Made by a program: the position numbers and the translations under genes
From: Eunapius fragilis
Taxonomy: Eukaryota; Porifera; Demospongiae; Spongillida; Spongillidae
Direction of reading: 5' to 3'
Assembly: GCA_963681505.1 (NCBI GenBank)
Contig: OY811985.1
Location: 4,883,683-4,947,682, forward strand
DNA length: 64,000 nt
Shown: one piece after another, positions 40,801 to 52,600 of the stretch
Layout of the letters: every line of letters starts with the position of its first letter
Position numbering within the stretch: the stretch's first letter is position 1
Notes under the pieces: generated by a model
Seen by the model: the letters and a program-made list of their open reading frames with translations, nothing else
What the model was told of the DNA's origin: nothing
The model's database searches: none

Positions 40801-43800
40801 ACCTTTGTGCATATGTTATGATGTGTTTGTATGTATGTGTGCAGGTGGCTCTGCTGTTTGACAATGGTTCAACAATTGTATTTGCCTGCTTCATGTCTCT
40901 GTGGGCAGTCTTGTTTCTTGAATTCTGGAAGAGAAAGCAGTTCAGGCTTCAGTTCAGATGGAGTACCCTTGGCTATGAAGATATAGACGTAAGTGTTCGT
41001 GCATGAAAATAAGTATTGATGAGAGCACATTGCATTATTCATGACGCTTGGGGTTCCAGGCTGCACAATGCATCCTTTAGGTTTTAGATTTTTTGGATGA
41101 TGATTAATAATGCGTAATAACGCTTGCGACACGACAGCAGTCATGATTTCGTGCAAACATATTGCATGAGGGTTGCATAGCTGCCCTAGCCAGTTGTAGG
41201 TGATGGCATCTATGACCCACTAACTTTTGTGTACAGTAGAGTACATGCATAATCAGTCATAACTATACCTGAGCTGTTTGTCCTTGAAGTGCTAAATGCG
41301 TACTGTTCCTTAAGCTACTGAATTACAACTTTCTGCATGCAATAGAAATGTATAGTGATCAGCAATTTGGCAAGGAATAAATAAACATAGAGGTGGTGAA
41401 ATGGCCCCCCTGCAAGCGTGGCATACAATAACTTGTGTCATGTTTCATTTCACAAACCTATCACATGGTCCTGTACAGGAAACGCTTCGTCCCGAGTTTG
41501 AAGACATAATCCAGCACAACTTGAGAACTGGTTCAGATGATCAGAAAGAAAAAAAGAAGAAAATATACACGGAAATTGACCGAGCTACAGGCGAGACAGT
41601 GCTGACCCGACCATCCTACAGGACCCTATTCTCCCTGTCTGGTTCATTTAGTGTCCTCTGTTGCATGGTAGGTTTGCACGCACCAATGCATCACAGCACT
41701 TTATACTTGCACATTGTGTAGACATTGAGCCTGCTATGCCAGTTTGATTTGCACCTTGCCCAATCAAAATTGCAGCAATGCTGATTGCACAAGGACAAGT
41801 ACTGAGCATATTCATTTGTTTGCCTCCAAGTGCAAATTAAATGTGCTGGCCGAGCATCTCAGCAGTAGCAATACCAACTTTGATTATCTTTTTGATAATG
41901 CTCTTATCATACACAAAATCTGTAAAGTGCTCTATTAATCACTCACATAAGTTCACTGGTCATGCATGTTTGGGGGGAAATTCTAACATATTTTTAGCAG
42001 AAAGATTAATTGAATGCCATCTTTCTATCTATGTATAAGCAGAGGTTATGCCTCAAAGGAGGGCTTATACTTGAGAATAATGCAGATGCCTTGAATCCCC
42101 TCATATGCTCAGGTTACGCTGGTGTTGGGTGTGGTGTTCTCCATCATCCTGTACCGTGCAGGCGTGTCAGGAGCCCTCTACATCTTGGTCGCAGAGTACT
42201 CCTTAGGCCCTGGCGTTGATATCTTTGCATCCATCACAGGGGCCATTTTCCAGCTGGTGTGCATCGTACTTTTGAACATTGCCTATCAGTTTCTGGCTAG
42301 GAAGTTCACTGATTGGGGTGAGTGCCATGAATAAAACTTATCAGATTTAAATTGATCACTGCCCTTTTTTTTTAATTCTCTTCTTTAGAGCTGCATAAAA
42401 CCCAGACTGAATATGATGATAGTTTTATTGTGAAAGTATATCTCTTTCAGTTTGTCAACTACTACTCATCCCTCTTCTACATTGCATTCTTCAAGGGAAA
42501 GTGAGTTCATTCATGAGCAGCTGGAATCGTGTTTGGTTGATCTCCACCCACCCATGCAGCTTTATTGGCTGGCCAGGATCATTCAGTAGAGTGGGCGGAG
42601 TACGTTTGGAGGAGTGTTCGGCCTATGGCTGCTTCCTTGAACTCTCCATCCAGTACGTCATTATCATGGTGGGCAAGCAGCTCTTAAGTGGCTTCTTAGA
42701 GATCGTCATCCCGTAAGTGATTGGGGGGGGGGGGGGAGCAGATGCATACATGCCTCCTCCATTTAGGGCGTTGGGGCTTCACTCATGAACCACATGCTAT
42801 TATCATGAGGTGCGTGTATGTTTATTTGATCCACCATTTCTTGGAGGCCTGACTCATTCTAAATACACAATAACTGCCTAGCTTTTATAGACATAGTCTG
42901 GTTAGTATTAGTATTGTATCCTGGCATAGCAAGCAAATCCAAAAACAATGCACTTTTAAAGACATTACATTATCCCATCAATTTCATATCACTAGGACTG
43001 CAAAACGAGTGGTCAAACTGATCAGAAAAAAAAAGGAAACTGAAGAAGATGTATACACAAGATGGGAAAGAGACTTTTACCTACTACCTAGCCTACAGCA
43101 AGGGCTGGTTGATGAATATCTACAAATTGGTATGAAACTATTTTTCCGGTGTCTATAAGAAACACCCCAGTTATTAAAAGTAGGAGGGGTGAGAGTGGGG
43201 AAGGAACAAAAGAGAAAAGGGAGTCTGAGAAGTAGTAGGGTTAAATGTGTAAGCATTTTTTCCCTCCTCTCCCACCTCCAGTAATTCAATATGGCTTTGT
43301 CACACTCTTTGTTTCAACCTTCCCCTTGGCCCCACTCTTTGCCCTTATCAACAATTGGGTTGAGATACGTTTGGATGCTTACAAGTTTATCACTATCTTA
43401 AGACGACCTGTTGCAGAGAGGGCCCAAGACATTGGTGAGCTTCTACTACCGTGGCAACAATACTTGCAGATTGTTTTATTACTTTCCCCCACCCACCTCA
43501 CTACCTCCACCCCTTAGGGGCGTGGTACTACATCATGGATATTGTCTCCAAGCTCTCAGTGGTCACCAACGCCTGGCTGATAGCTGTCACAGCAAACTAC
43601 ATCCCCTTCCTGGTGTACAGAGGGTTGGGGTACGATGCAGTACAAAAAATGAACTACCCCAACACTACACTGGGCTTTGTTCACTGGTCCCAGTCGAGCT
43701 TTAGCCTTTCCGTCCTACTGAACGACTCAGCTGGGTCATCATCAAGTGCCTTCCCTCTGCCCACGTCCTTAAAACTGAAACTGTACGATGAAAGTGGAGA

Positions 43801-45033
43801 GGTTGTTACGAGTGATGCATCACCAAATGACAAAATCATTTATCTCCCGTTTGTGAACTACAACTGCATGAAGGCATATGGTTGCTACAATGCCACAAAC
43901 AACGACACAGATGGCTTCACTATCGATCAATGGAAGTCTTTGTACATAGGAGAGATGGTAACCAACAACAGCTCCAGAAAGTGCAGAGACCTCCTTTACG
44001 AGCTTTCTAATCCCAATGACACGCTGGGCATCACTCCCATTAAACGCTTCAACCCGCCCAGCAGGGGTGGATGTTTTAACTCTGATGTAACTTGCAGGTT
44101 AGTTAATATGTGTTCCTGAAACAGGATTTTACTTTTCTTTTTAGGTTTCGAAGTCAGATCAATGAGTCAGGGATACAAGCAGGCAAGGATGAGTCTGCAT
44201 TCTCAAGACCGATCTCATATTATCAGATACTCGTTTCTCGGCTTGCGTTTGTCATTGTCTTCGAGGTATGGTGTCTGTAGTACTCAGAAGTAGGAAGTAG
44301 GAGGAATGCATGGGGAGTAGGAGGGGGTGCATGGGGAGTAAGAGGAATGCATGGGAAGTAGGAGGGGGTGCATGGGGAGTAGGAGGGGGTGCATGGGGAG
44401 TAGGAGGAATGCATGGGGAGTAGGAGGGGGTGCATGGGGAGTAGGAGGGGGTGCAGGGGAGTAGGAGGGGTGCATGGGGAGTAGGAGGGGGTGCATGGGG
44501 AGTAGGAGGGGGTGCATGGGGAGTAGGAGGGGTGCATGGGGAGTAGGAGGGGTGCATGGGGAGTAGGAGGGAGTGCATGTGGAGTAGGAGGGGTGCATGG
44601 GGAGTAGGAGGGGGTGCATGGGGAGTAGGAGGGGGTGCATGGGGAGTAGGAGGGGTGCATGGGGAGTAGGAGGGTGCATGGGGAGTAGGAGGGGGTGCAT
44701 GGGGAGTAGGAGGGGGTGCATGGGGAGTAGGAGGGGGTGTATGGGGAGTAGAAGGGGGTGCATGGGGAGTAGGAGGGGGTGTATGGGGAGTAGAAGGGGG
44801 TGCATGGGGAGTAGGAGGGGGTGCATGGGGAGTAGGAGGGGTGCATGGGGAGGGAGCTGCAGCTTTGATAAATGTGATTATAAATTTTGTACTCCACATT
44901 TTAGCACGTCATTTTTTTCCTTGGTGCAATCATTGCATGGTTGATCCCGGATGTACCAAAATCTGTACAAGATGAGATAAGGAAGGAGCGAAAGTTGGGC
45001 GCTAATGCAGAGCTTCTATCCAAGCAATCTTGA
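37816..45033 (+). CDS. Anoctamin (TMEM16) family membrane protein, copy A
   Basis: Twenty-one exons with fully consistent phases encode 1,024 residues: 37816-37929, 38627-38675, 38739-38923, 39020-39118, 39487-39629, 39713-39779, 39835-39972, 40024-40074, 40290-40354, 40405-40542, 40644-40749, 40845-40988, 41479-41667, 42113-42317, 42389-42500, 42560-42712, 42996-43129, 43282-43434, 43518-44097, 44145-44265 and 44905-45033. The N-terminal dimerisation region has [20 protein letters not shown]; the membrane core has [55 protein letters not shown] and [13 protein letters not shown]. The family comprises Ca2+-activated Cl- channels and lipid scramblases; this sequence looks closest to the ANO5/6/7 style, but I cannot assign a subtype. 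Of six Ca2+ ligands (mouse ANO1 numbering), E654, E702, E734 and D738 are kept, while N650 reads Ser (SGFLE) and E705 reads Gln (DEYLQI). Two introns are 51 and 55 nt. Confidence 0.93.
38290..38553. repeat. Nested inverted repeats in intron 1 of anoctamin A
   Basis: Arms at 38377-38447 and 38484-38553 (tagcggaagtgattcgcgca... and its complement) pair over about 70 bp around a loop of some 35 nt. Just before, ttagaatccccgagggccc (about 38292) and gggcccgaggggattctaa (about 38351) form a second, near-palindromic pair. The long arms contain ATTGG/CCAAT boxes. A fold-back transposon is the likeliest origin. Confidence 0.8.
42722..42736. repeat. Poly-G tract beside splice donor
   Basis: About 14 G begin 10 nt after the donor of anoctamin A exon 16. 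Confidence 0.85.
44290..44853. repeat. Minisatellite in last intron of anoctamin A, 21-22-bp unit
   Basis: The unit ggggagtaggagggggtgca recurs about 26 times with single-base length changes. It fills the intron between exons 44145-44265 and 44905-45033. The long Pro/Ser-rich ORFs antisense to it are artefacts. Confidence 0.92.
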
Positions 45034-45641
45034 TTTCCATACAGTCGTGTCATTTTTGACTCTGAGGCTGCACAAAAACGTTAGTATTTTTATTTAGAAC
45101 AAGTACTTTTAATTTTATTTCTTTTGGTGAAACTGAATATTGTATTGCTCTCATGCATTTGTTATTCAAATAATATACTGATTTAATCATTATGGTAAGA
45201 GCTGTAGTAGTCGCCTTAGGGATATGATGCCATGACCATTCATATGAATATTTGGTTAATTCAGTTCCTAGCAGTGAACTGTTTGCAATGAAATGGATGA
45301 ACAGTTGTGTATGGAGTACCATGGCTTGTAGGTAGGAGGAGTGGAATTATCTCATCATTTTAGTTCACATCCTGACCTTATGCGGTTATGCAACAAGGAA
45401 TTGTTGAACGCAGGCAGCTATTATGTAGTTTATAATTTAATATCATTTCATAACGCTGATAAATTTACATAACACGATTTTGATATCCTGAATCACATGC
45501 TGTAGAAAGAGCCTGATGTTAATCTACTTATGTTCTTCGTTCTGTTCAACGTAAAGGTATGGTACTCTAAAACAGTTAACTCCTTCGCGGCACCGTAAGT
45601 TAAAGGAATCGCTTCGCTTCCCATATCCAGAAATGAGCGGT

Positions 45642-46023
45642 CGCGGTTTGCGAATCAACGAATATTCCCGTATATTTTTCCATAGGGTACTTCAATACCA
45701 AGCACGCCAGATTTTTCTCAGCATTTGCCATGAGGGATTGTTAGTACACTACATTTGCTATGATTTTTATTGGGGTCGCCGTATTTAAGACGTCGCTTCC
45801 CATAACATTGTCCCTAAGCATACATCTAGGACATTGTTATGGCACTCCTAGGGAAGCGCCACCTTAAATAAATATGGCGACCCCACTAAAAATCATGGCA
45901 AATGTAGTGTAATAACAATCCTTCATGGCAAATGCAGAGAAAATCTGGCGTGCTTGGTATTGAAGTACCCCATACATGTCTATGGGAAGATATACGGGAA
46001 TATTCGTTGATTCGCAAACTGCG
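45642..46023. mobile_element. Fold-back (palindromic) element
   Basis: Arms of about 175 bp, starting CGCGGTTTGCGAATCAACGA on the left and ending with its near-complement on the right, fold around a short centre near 45,830 (cattgtccctaagcatacat). Arms are about 85-90% identical by eye, with small indels such as an extra acatgtct in the right arm. No target duplication could be defined. Confidence 0.8.
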
Positions 46024-47547
46024 AATTAATTACTTAACGGAGATGGTTTTAGTTAAAGAATGGTTAATGGAATAATTTTTTTGAAGTACATATATATCAT
46101 AATCAGACTGCTTATAAAGTTCGTTAAATTTCTATTTTAAAAAGCAAGATGACCGCCTATGTATGGGCATTTCTGGATATACTCAGTGTAGCCCCTCCAG
46201 TTTTACTGAATCATAGCTAGAGGTTTCAGCGACCCCCGCCCCATACATTTATTAAATCAAATTAGATGTGAAACGCCCAAACCCCCCCCCCCCCCCCCCT
46301 CCTCCAGTTACATGTTTAAACTTACTCACTAACCTTTATTGGTATACCGTGATACTGTACTATGCTACATGTAAATGGTCCCGCCATAATATAGAGTGGT
46401 ATATATTTTTATTCTATTTAAAGCACGTGCCGTAAAATTAAATAGAGTTCATTACGGCATATCTTTATCTTCTATCGATACCTATACATGTCCAAGAGTG
46501 AGTTACCGCATGAATTCTGCGTTTAAGCCTATCAAGGCGCGTTCATTTGCAAGACGGTATACACATTTGATATACGCCACCAATAGTATCGCATGTTATA
46601 TATATGGGACAGTACGAGAAATGTCGTATCGCTATAAATTATATTCAATGGGACAGTCGGTCAACAGAACGTTGATACGCTATTCGGGTATCCTAGCTTA
46701 TTCTTCGCTTAACTGAATTGGCTCCACTGATGTATGCATACATGCATGTATGTTTGAAAGTTGTGAACATCGCGCACAAAGACATACATGTACACAGCAG
46801 ATGTATTGACTGTATAGAGACAACTACAACATGTCACGAGTCAACTGCTATACAGCCGGTACTTTAAAGGTCCTTTTGCATGCATGCGTGATAAACGCGC
46901 AAATATATATGACAATTTTAACAATCGTGTCTCAGTCAGACCATAGATTATCTATAAGGTCATTAATCTATGGTCAGACAAAACCGCGTAACGCGTTTAT
47001 CACGCCGCGTGCTATAAAGATGCGTAAAGTAGCTATAAGGAGGCTGACTAGGCTGACTAGCTAGGGTTATAAGATCTTGCATGGTATGAAAATCAATACT
47101 GCATGGTGCAATTAATGTATGCTCCGGATACGCGAATCGTGCACACGCCATGCTACATTGTAACCCAATTCCCACCATAACTACAATTGCGGTTTCCGTC
47201 GTTCACAGAACTAAATTAACTTAAAACGCGCAAATCACAACAGACTGACTGACTTCATAGCTTGCATCCGCCCATGCATGCACTAATTGAATCAGCGGGC
47301 TACCCACTACTAAAACAGTGCATGGGTTACAACCGGTATACCTACGCGTATACAATAACTTTAGTTATTGTCTCATGTACTTATACCGTAGCCGGTAGCT
47401 AAGCCACTGGCGGTTCACTCGGTGGCCTTCACGAATCTACATTTATAAGAGCGCGCATGCAACAATATGTATATGCGCGTACCTTAGTACACTGAACTAA
47501 TACCCGGCTCAGCTGTAATATCTACCAGTAATTCATAGGCGGCCCCG

Positions 47548-48022
47548 GGGAGTTTTACTAGTTAATATTCAAAACAAACTTGAAAAAGCTATATGTCCAC
47601 TACGTTTTTATTAACTTTTATAACGCACCATTAAATAATCCATCAAGTACTAGTGTTTTATACTTCATTTTATAATTTATGAATATTTACCACATAACAG
47701 CTTCAACCTTAATAACTTTAATGTTAATAACTCACTATTGAACCTAGGAACTTGAAATCAGTACTGTTCCACCACATATCCAGATCATGTTTTACTTATT
47801 AGTTATTAAAATCAATTATCGTAAACCGCAATCTTGAATAACTTTGTTAATAGAGGGCTTAATTTATGAGGGATTTAATACAGTTACTTAACCGCTTATA
47901 ATAATCGGATTATTAGTGTGTACTTGCCTAATTACTGCAACATATGTTAAAGAAATCAAGCAGTTAATTAATTTCAATCCTGAGTTATAGGAATTTTAAA
48001 GCATTGTGTTCTTTCACTGTAT
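47548..48022 (-). mobile_element. Truncated second copy of the 17.2-kb transposon family, inverted
   Basis: The reverse complement follows 17196-17745 closely: the stretch ataactcaggattgaaattaa, the words around aacatatgttgca, and the gtagtggacatatagctttt region are all shared. The outer terminus (ending ctttcactg on the plus strand) is degraded and the other half of the element is missing. Confidence 0.82.
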
Positions 48023-49263
48023 GAATTGGTCTATATCTTCTGAACGCTTTGTGCTATCGATTTCCTATTTTTTAGGTATAGCAAGCTACCACAATGGTGC
48101 ACACTCTGAATTTGAGCATATATAGTGAATGACATGGGATAGTTATGAGTGTGTGTGTGTGATGTGTGAGTGTGCTTGGAGGGGCCTGTGACAAAGGCAT
48201 GACCTATGCCACTGACACTAGTCCAATACATGCAACACACCAGTCCAGTTACATGTTGAAAAACAACACATCAGTGACATGGAGGCCGTTGGACATGACC
48301 ATATAGAGGAGACCATGGGATATGAGCACATAGTGGAGGACATGAGTGCATTAATGGAAGCTATGAGACATGAGAGACCTGAAAAGACACTGCACTACCA
48401 TTTTTTGTGCTGATACAATTATGATCAGTTACTACTAGGTCTGCTCATATGTGACAATACTGAATATAACAATGTTTAAAACTCTTTATAAGAATCTGAA
48501 GATTGTAAGGGTAAGTAAGTCTCTGACTTTTCTAATCAGTATTATAGTTTCAGCAGACAGAGCTCTGCTGATTGAGCCAATATGATTTTAACGCATTGAA
48601 AATGACCTGTACTGTACAAACAGCAGAAACAAGCCCCCAACTCCTCCCATCGAACATGCATGCACCATGCATATAGCCACATGCCCGTCAAAACAGCAGC
48701 GACAACATATTTTAAAGTGGCCCTGAAGTGGTTTCTCACCACAACATGCATGCAGAATCCGAGGCATGCATGCACACGTTTTTTGATGGGTGCACAGCTC
48801 GAAGCCGGAATTAGCGTAGGTCAAGAAGCACGGAAAACGCGTCCTGCCGATATCCCCATGCATCCCTATAACTGGGAGTTGGGAAATTGATCTTCTTTGC
48901 CGCTTAATTACGAAACTCTTCAAATAGCGTGTGTGCAGCTGTCTAGAGTATACATGTGTTTAACTATGCTGTGTACGTTTATGTAATGCTGTGCGTGTAC
49001 GTATCTTATTGGAGAATGTATTAGACAAATGAATTCGCAATTAATCACCCGAGAAGGTCATAAATTTTAAAAAAATATATATGTCACTTTGTCGTGAACT
49101 ATATTGTAATAGAACACAGAATACAAAAACAAAAAATAGCAACAACAAAATATTAACACCCACATCCTGGTTCAACACAAACAATGCGTACTGATCACAC
49201 TGAGACTGTAGATGTTCATATTAAAATTTAAAAAACCAACAATTCGTGATTTTGTACTATAAA

Positions 49264-49505
49264 TGGGACAGTGTCCAGCTAAATCACCCTTATGGTACTT
49301 TTTCAAAATTGCCAGAACAAGGTAACGCTCGCATTGAAATGTATGGCTAATTATAAATTCAGTGCCTAATAACTTTGTGATGGATAGTCCGATTTAGGAT
49401 GCGTAAGGACCATTTGACAGAAGCTCATGGGTGTTCAAGGAAAATCAAAAAAATTGAAAACTTGAAAAACTAGCCAGAAGGGTGATTCTGCTGGACACTG
49501 TCCCA
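49264..49505. mobile_element. MITE of the TGGGACAGTGTC family, copy 3
   Basis: The best-preserved copy: TIRs of about 32 bp start TGGGACAGTGTCCAGCTAAA and end with the near-complement, finishing CTGGACACTGTCCCA. Flanks are AT-rich. The interior is in the opposite orientation to copies 1 and 2. It ends 110 bp upstream of the anoctamin B start codon. Confidence 0.82.
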
Positions 49506-49614
49506 AATATATATAATAATAAATCGGTTGCGAATGGCACGCAGAGCATTTTTGTCGCAAGCACCTGCGCATGCGTAAGAATAAATAGTGCCTTCATTTT
49601 AATATCTTGCCGCG

Positions 49615-52600
49615 ATGGCTGCTGGAGGCCAAATAGGCTTTGAAGTAATTACTTCAGGCGGACCGCAACCTTCACTTTATCCTGCCATAGAAATAGACGT
49701 GGGCAAGGTGACCAACTACAGCGCAATGGAAGACAAAGGGCTGAGTGGGAACGAGGGGTCTCAGCTGATAACGATGGAAGAGCGGGTGAGTTATGTTTAT
49801 GTCTCCTCCTTCCCGTTAGTTAACTTACCGTGTACCTCCGCCGTATTGTAAGCGTGGTTCTAAGGACGACAAGTGTTACATGCAGTACGTACATGCGCAT
49901 ATCGCTAGGATATATCCACCGTAGCCCTACATGGAGCGTTAGTCCCTATGACTAAGCAGTTCCAAAGAGCTGGGCAAATATTTCCGTGACAAGATCAACC
50001 AAGTGGCCTTGTTTTATTATTTTGTTTTGAGCTGCATTCATCTATCCTTTTAGTAGTAAGTCGGACCCTGTGATATTACTGCGACAGACTTCCTTTGCGG
50101 CGGGAGTATTAAGTTGAAAACTGTTGATGAAGCCCCAGTAGTACGGTTTCTTGGAAACCATACCAAATAGATGCCTGCGGACTAACAATGTAACTACACA
50201 CCCAAACGCATAGTTACATAATTTACAAGAGAGCCCTCTCCTGTCACCCAACTACACACGCCCAAGACTCTACAACACACTGCCTTATTTGAACATGTGG
50301 TAGTTTGTGGAGAGGGAGGGGGAGGGGGGTACATCACTAAACACATTCCTCCCATACATAGTATCCTGTTATATCAGAAGTGGCAGTGTGCGTGTGTGCG
50401 TATGCACTGGTCGTTCACCACACCCATGTTTACCCTCCTGATTCTCGACTTTAACACATTCCAGAGAATCAATAGCTAGAGTCATATGTGTAGACTAAAT
50501 AGAACAATGTAACAGTCCTTTGCACATTACACAGCCAAATCTTAACAACCTGGTACAGGAATGACTGCTGAACGGGTATGTTCCAGATTGTTGCGACAAC
50601 ATTCGGTACAAGGTTGTTAAGATTTGGCTGTGTAAGAATATGGTTGATTGGTTAGTTAAACCAAACAAATTTAAGATAAGGAATGTCATTTTTATTACCT
50701 GCATGAAGCCACAACTAATATTCACTGTCAAACCGGAACACATGAAACCAAACAGGCTCATGTATGTGACATCCGATAACAGTGTACCGTTTTGGTTACA
50801 AAGGTTTGTCACTGTTTTTTGTTTTCATCTTATATATAGCTCAGGATCAGAATTTAACTATTCTACATATAATGAAACATGCCTATATAAACTTTAAAAT
50901 GCCTGCTTGTATATCTCTCGCCATAAAACATAGCACACAGAGGCTTATGTTCAGTATTGTTTTTTTTTTTTTAATTTTTATTTTTTTTACACTGTGTCTG
51001 TCACCTTAATGTCTACAAACATATTGTACAGAACACTGTAGCTGGGACAAAGCTTAGAAGCAAAGAACAAAAAAAAAAATCAAAGGTTGGACCAAGGCCA
51101 AAAATGGACTAATTCTTCTGCTCCCCCCCCCCCCAACACTGTTATAACCTTTGATGCTGTTTTAGAGTATTTTGTGTAGCGAGTACAACGACCCCACTTC
51201 TGTTGGGAGTACAACAACCCCCCCCCCCCCCCACTTCTGTTGGGAGTACAACACCCCCACTTATGTAATTCTTCTTAGTAAGATAATATAAAAGTACCAA
51301 CACACACACACACGCACACACATTGTTCTCTTTCCTGCACAGTGGTTGTTGGGATAAAATAGGGTAGCCCAAGAGCTTTAGGAACCATGGTTTTAGAGTT
51401 GGGGTCAAAGGTGGATCTGCTTGACACTCACAATACCCAGGCTGTAAAACAAAATCGTTTCTGGTTGTCTTGTTCCTTTTATGGCCTCTTTAAATCTTAT
51501 TCCATATCCCCAAAATGATTGTCTCAGGCAATGGTTCTCATGCGCACCCCCCCCCCCCCCCCCAGGGACGTTCATGGTTCTAAGTACTACACAATCGGAA
51601 TGCAACCAATCATTCAATCTCATCCACCACCCCCCCTCCTGTGCATTGATTTTTACCCTGTACACTGATTCTCTTGTCATACATCAATGGCAGCAGGCCA
51701 CACCCTTTGATCTGCCACCATGACCAACCAATTTAACCACTTGACCACACCCAAGGGCAGGCCCCCTTGGTCCCTGCCTTCTGATGGGTGCTCCCTGCCC
51801 CCCCCCCCCCCCCCCCCCCCCCCCTTTTTGCGCAAAGCATTATTCTGAATATCAGCTAGTATATATGCAAGGGCAGGTACCCAGCAGTTGGGGTAGCATG
51901 GCTTATTAATGGCTTAATGTATTAGCACAGAAGGAAGGACACAATTGATTGGATTCTCACTTTGTTTTTTTCATTCATAAACAGAAAGTCAAGGAGTCTA
52001 CTGTATGCTTTGAAGATGGTGTACGAAGAATAGGTGAGGAACCTTTGCTCTTTGTGCATGTATACCAGTGCAATCACGTCACGTGCTCTCCTTCCCTACC
52101 CCACATACACACCCACCTCTTCTGCATGTTCACAAGTGCTTTGGAAATTCTTAAGCTGATTAATTGAACAATCCAAGCCCTGTTGTGTTAGTGTGTGTGT
52201 GGGGGGGGTGAAGATGCTAGTGTAAATGAAGAGCACTTACACTCTGCACAGCTCTCTCAGGGTAGTTAAGGCTGCCACCAAATAATTTTACGTCATACAA
52301 ATGGCGGCTAGTACCAAAAAGTTATATTTCACGCAAGGACCATCCACTTGCTTAAAACTTGATGTAAATATGTGTGTTAAATACTGCTACTTCTAATGGC
52401 TATGTTGTATGCTCTTTAACACACCTATCATACGGAACTGTTTGGAAAACGGCTATGTAAACAAATACGGCCGTAGGCGGGGATGTTGCGACACATTTTT
52501 ACACAAGCTAATTGGCTACAAACAATCGACGTGATACAGGAAATACTTTGCTTAGTGTTGTCACAACAAACGTTAACAAGGGTCAAAATGGCCGACGACT

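Larger units (their letters stand above)
45034..49614. other. Intergenic spacer between the two anoctamin genes
   Basis: 4.6 kb without a supportable gene. It holds a 382-bp fold-back (45642-46023), a poly-C run (46283-46299), a short hairpin around 46934-46980 (cagaccatagatta and taatctatggtc), a transposon relic (47548-48022) and a MITE (49264-49505). The promoter of anoctamin B should lie near 49,500-49,610, but I see no clear TATA box. Confidence 0.6.

Noticed and set aside
44223..44899. Long Pro/Ser/His-rich open frames on both strands
   Set aside because: They are translations of the 21-22-bp minisatellite in the last intron of anoctamin A, open in several frames at once.
46396..46716. 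106-codon plus-strand ORF
   Set aside because: No recognisable motifs, composition like the surrounding intergenic DNA, no splice or promoter support.
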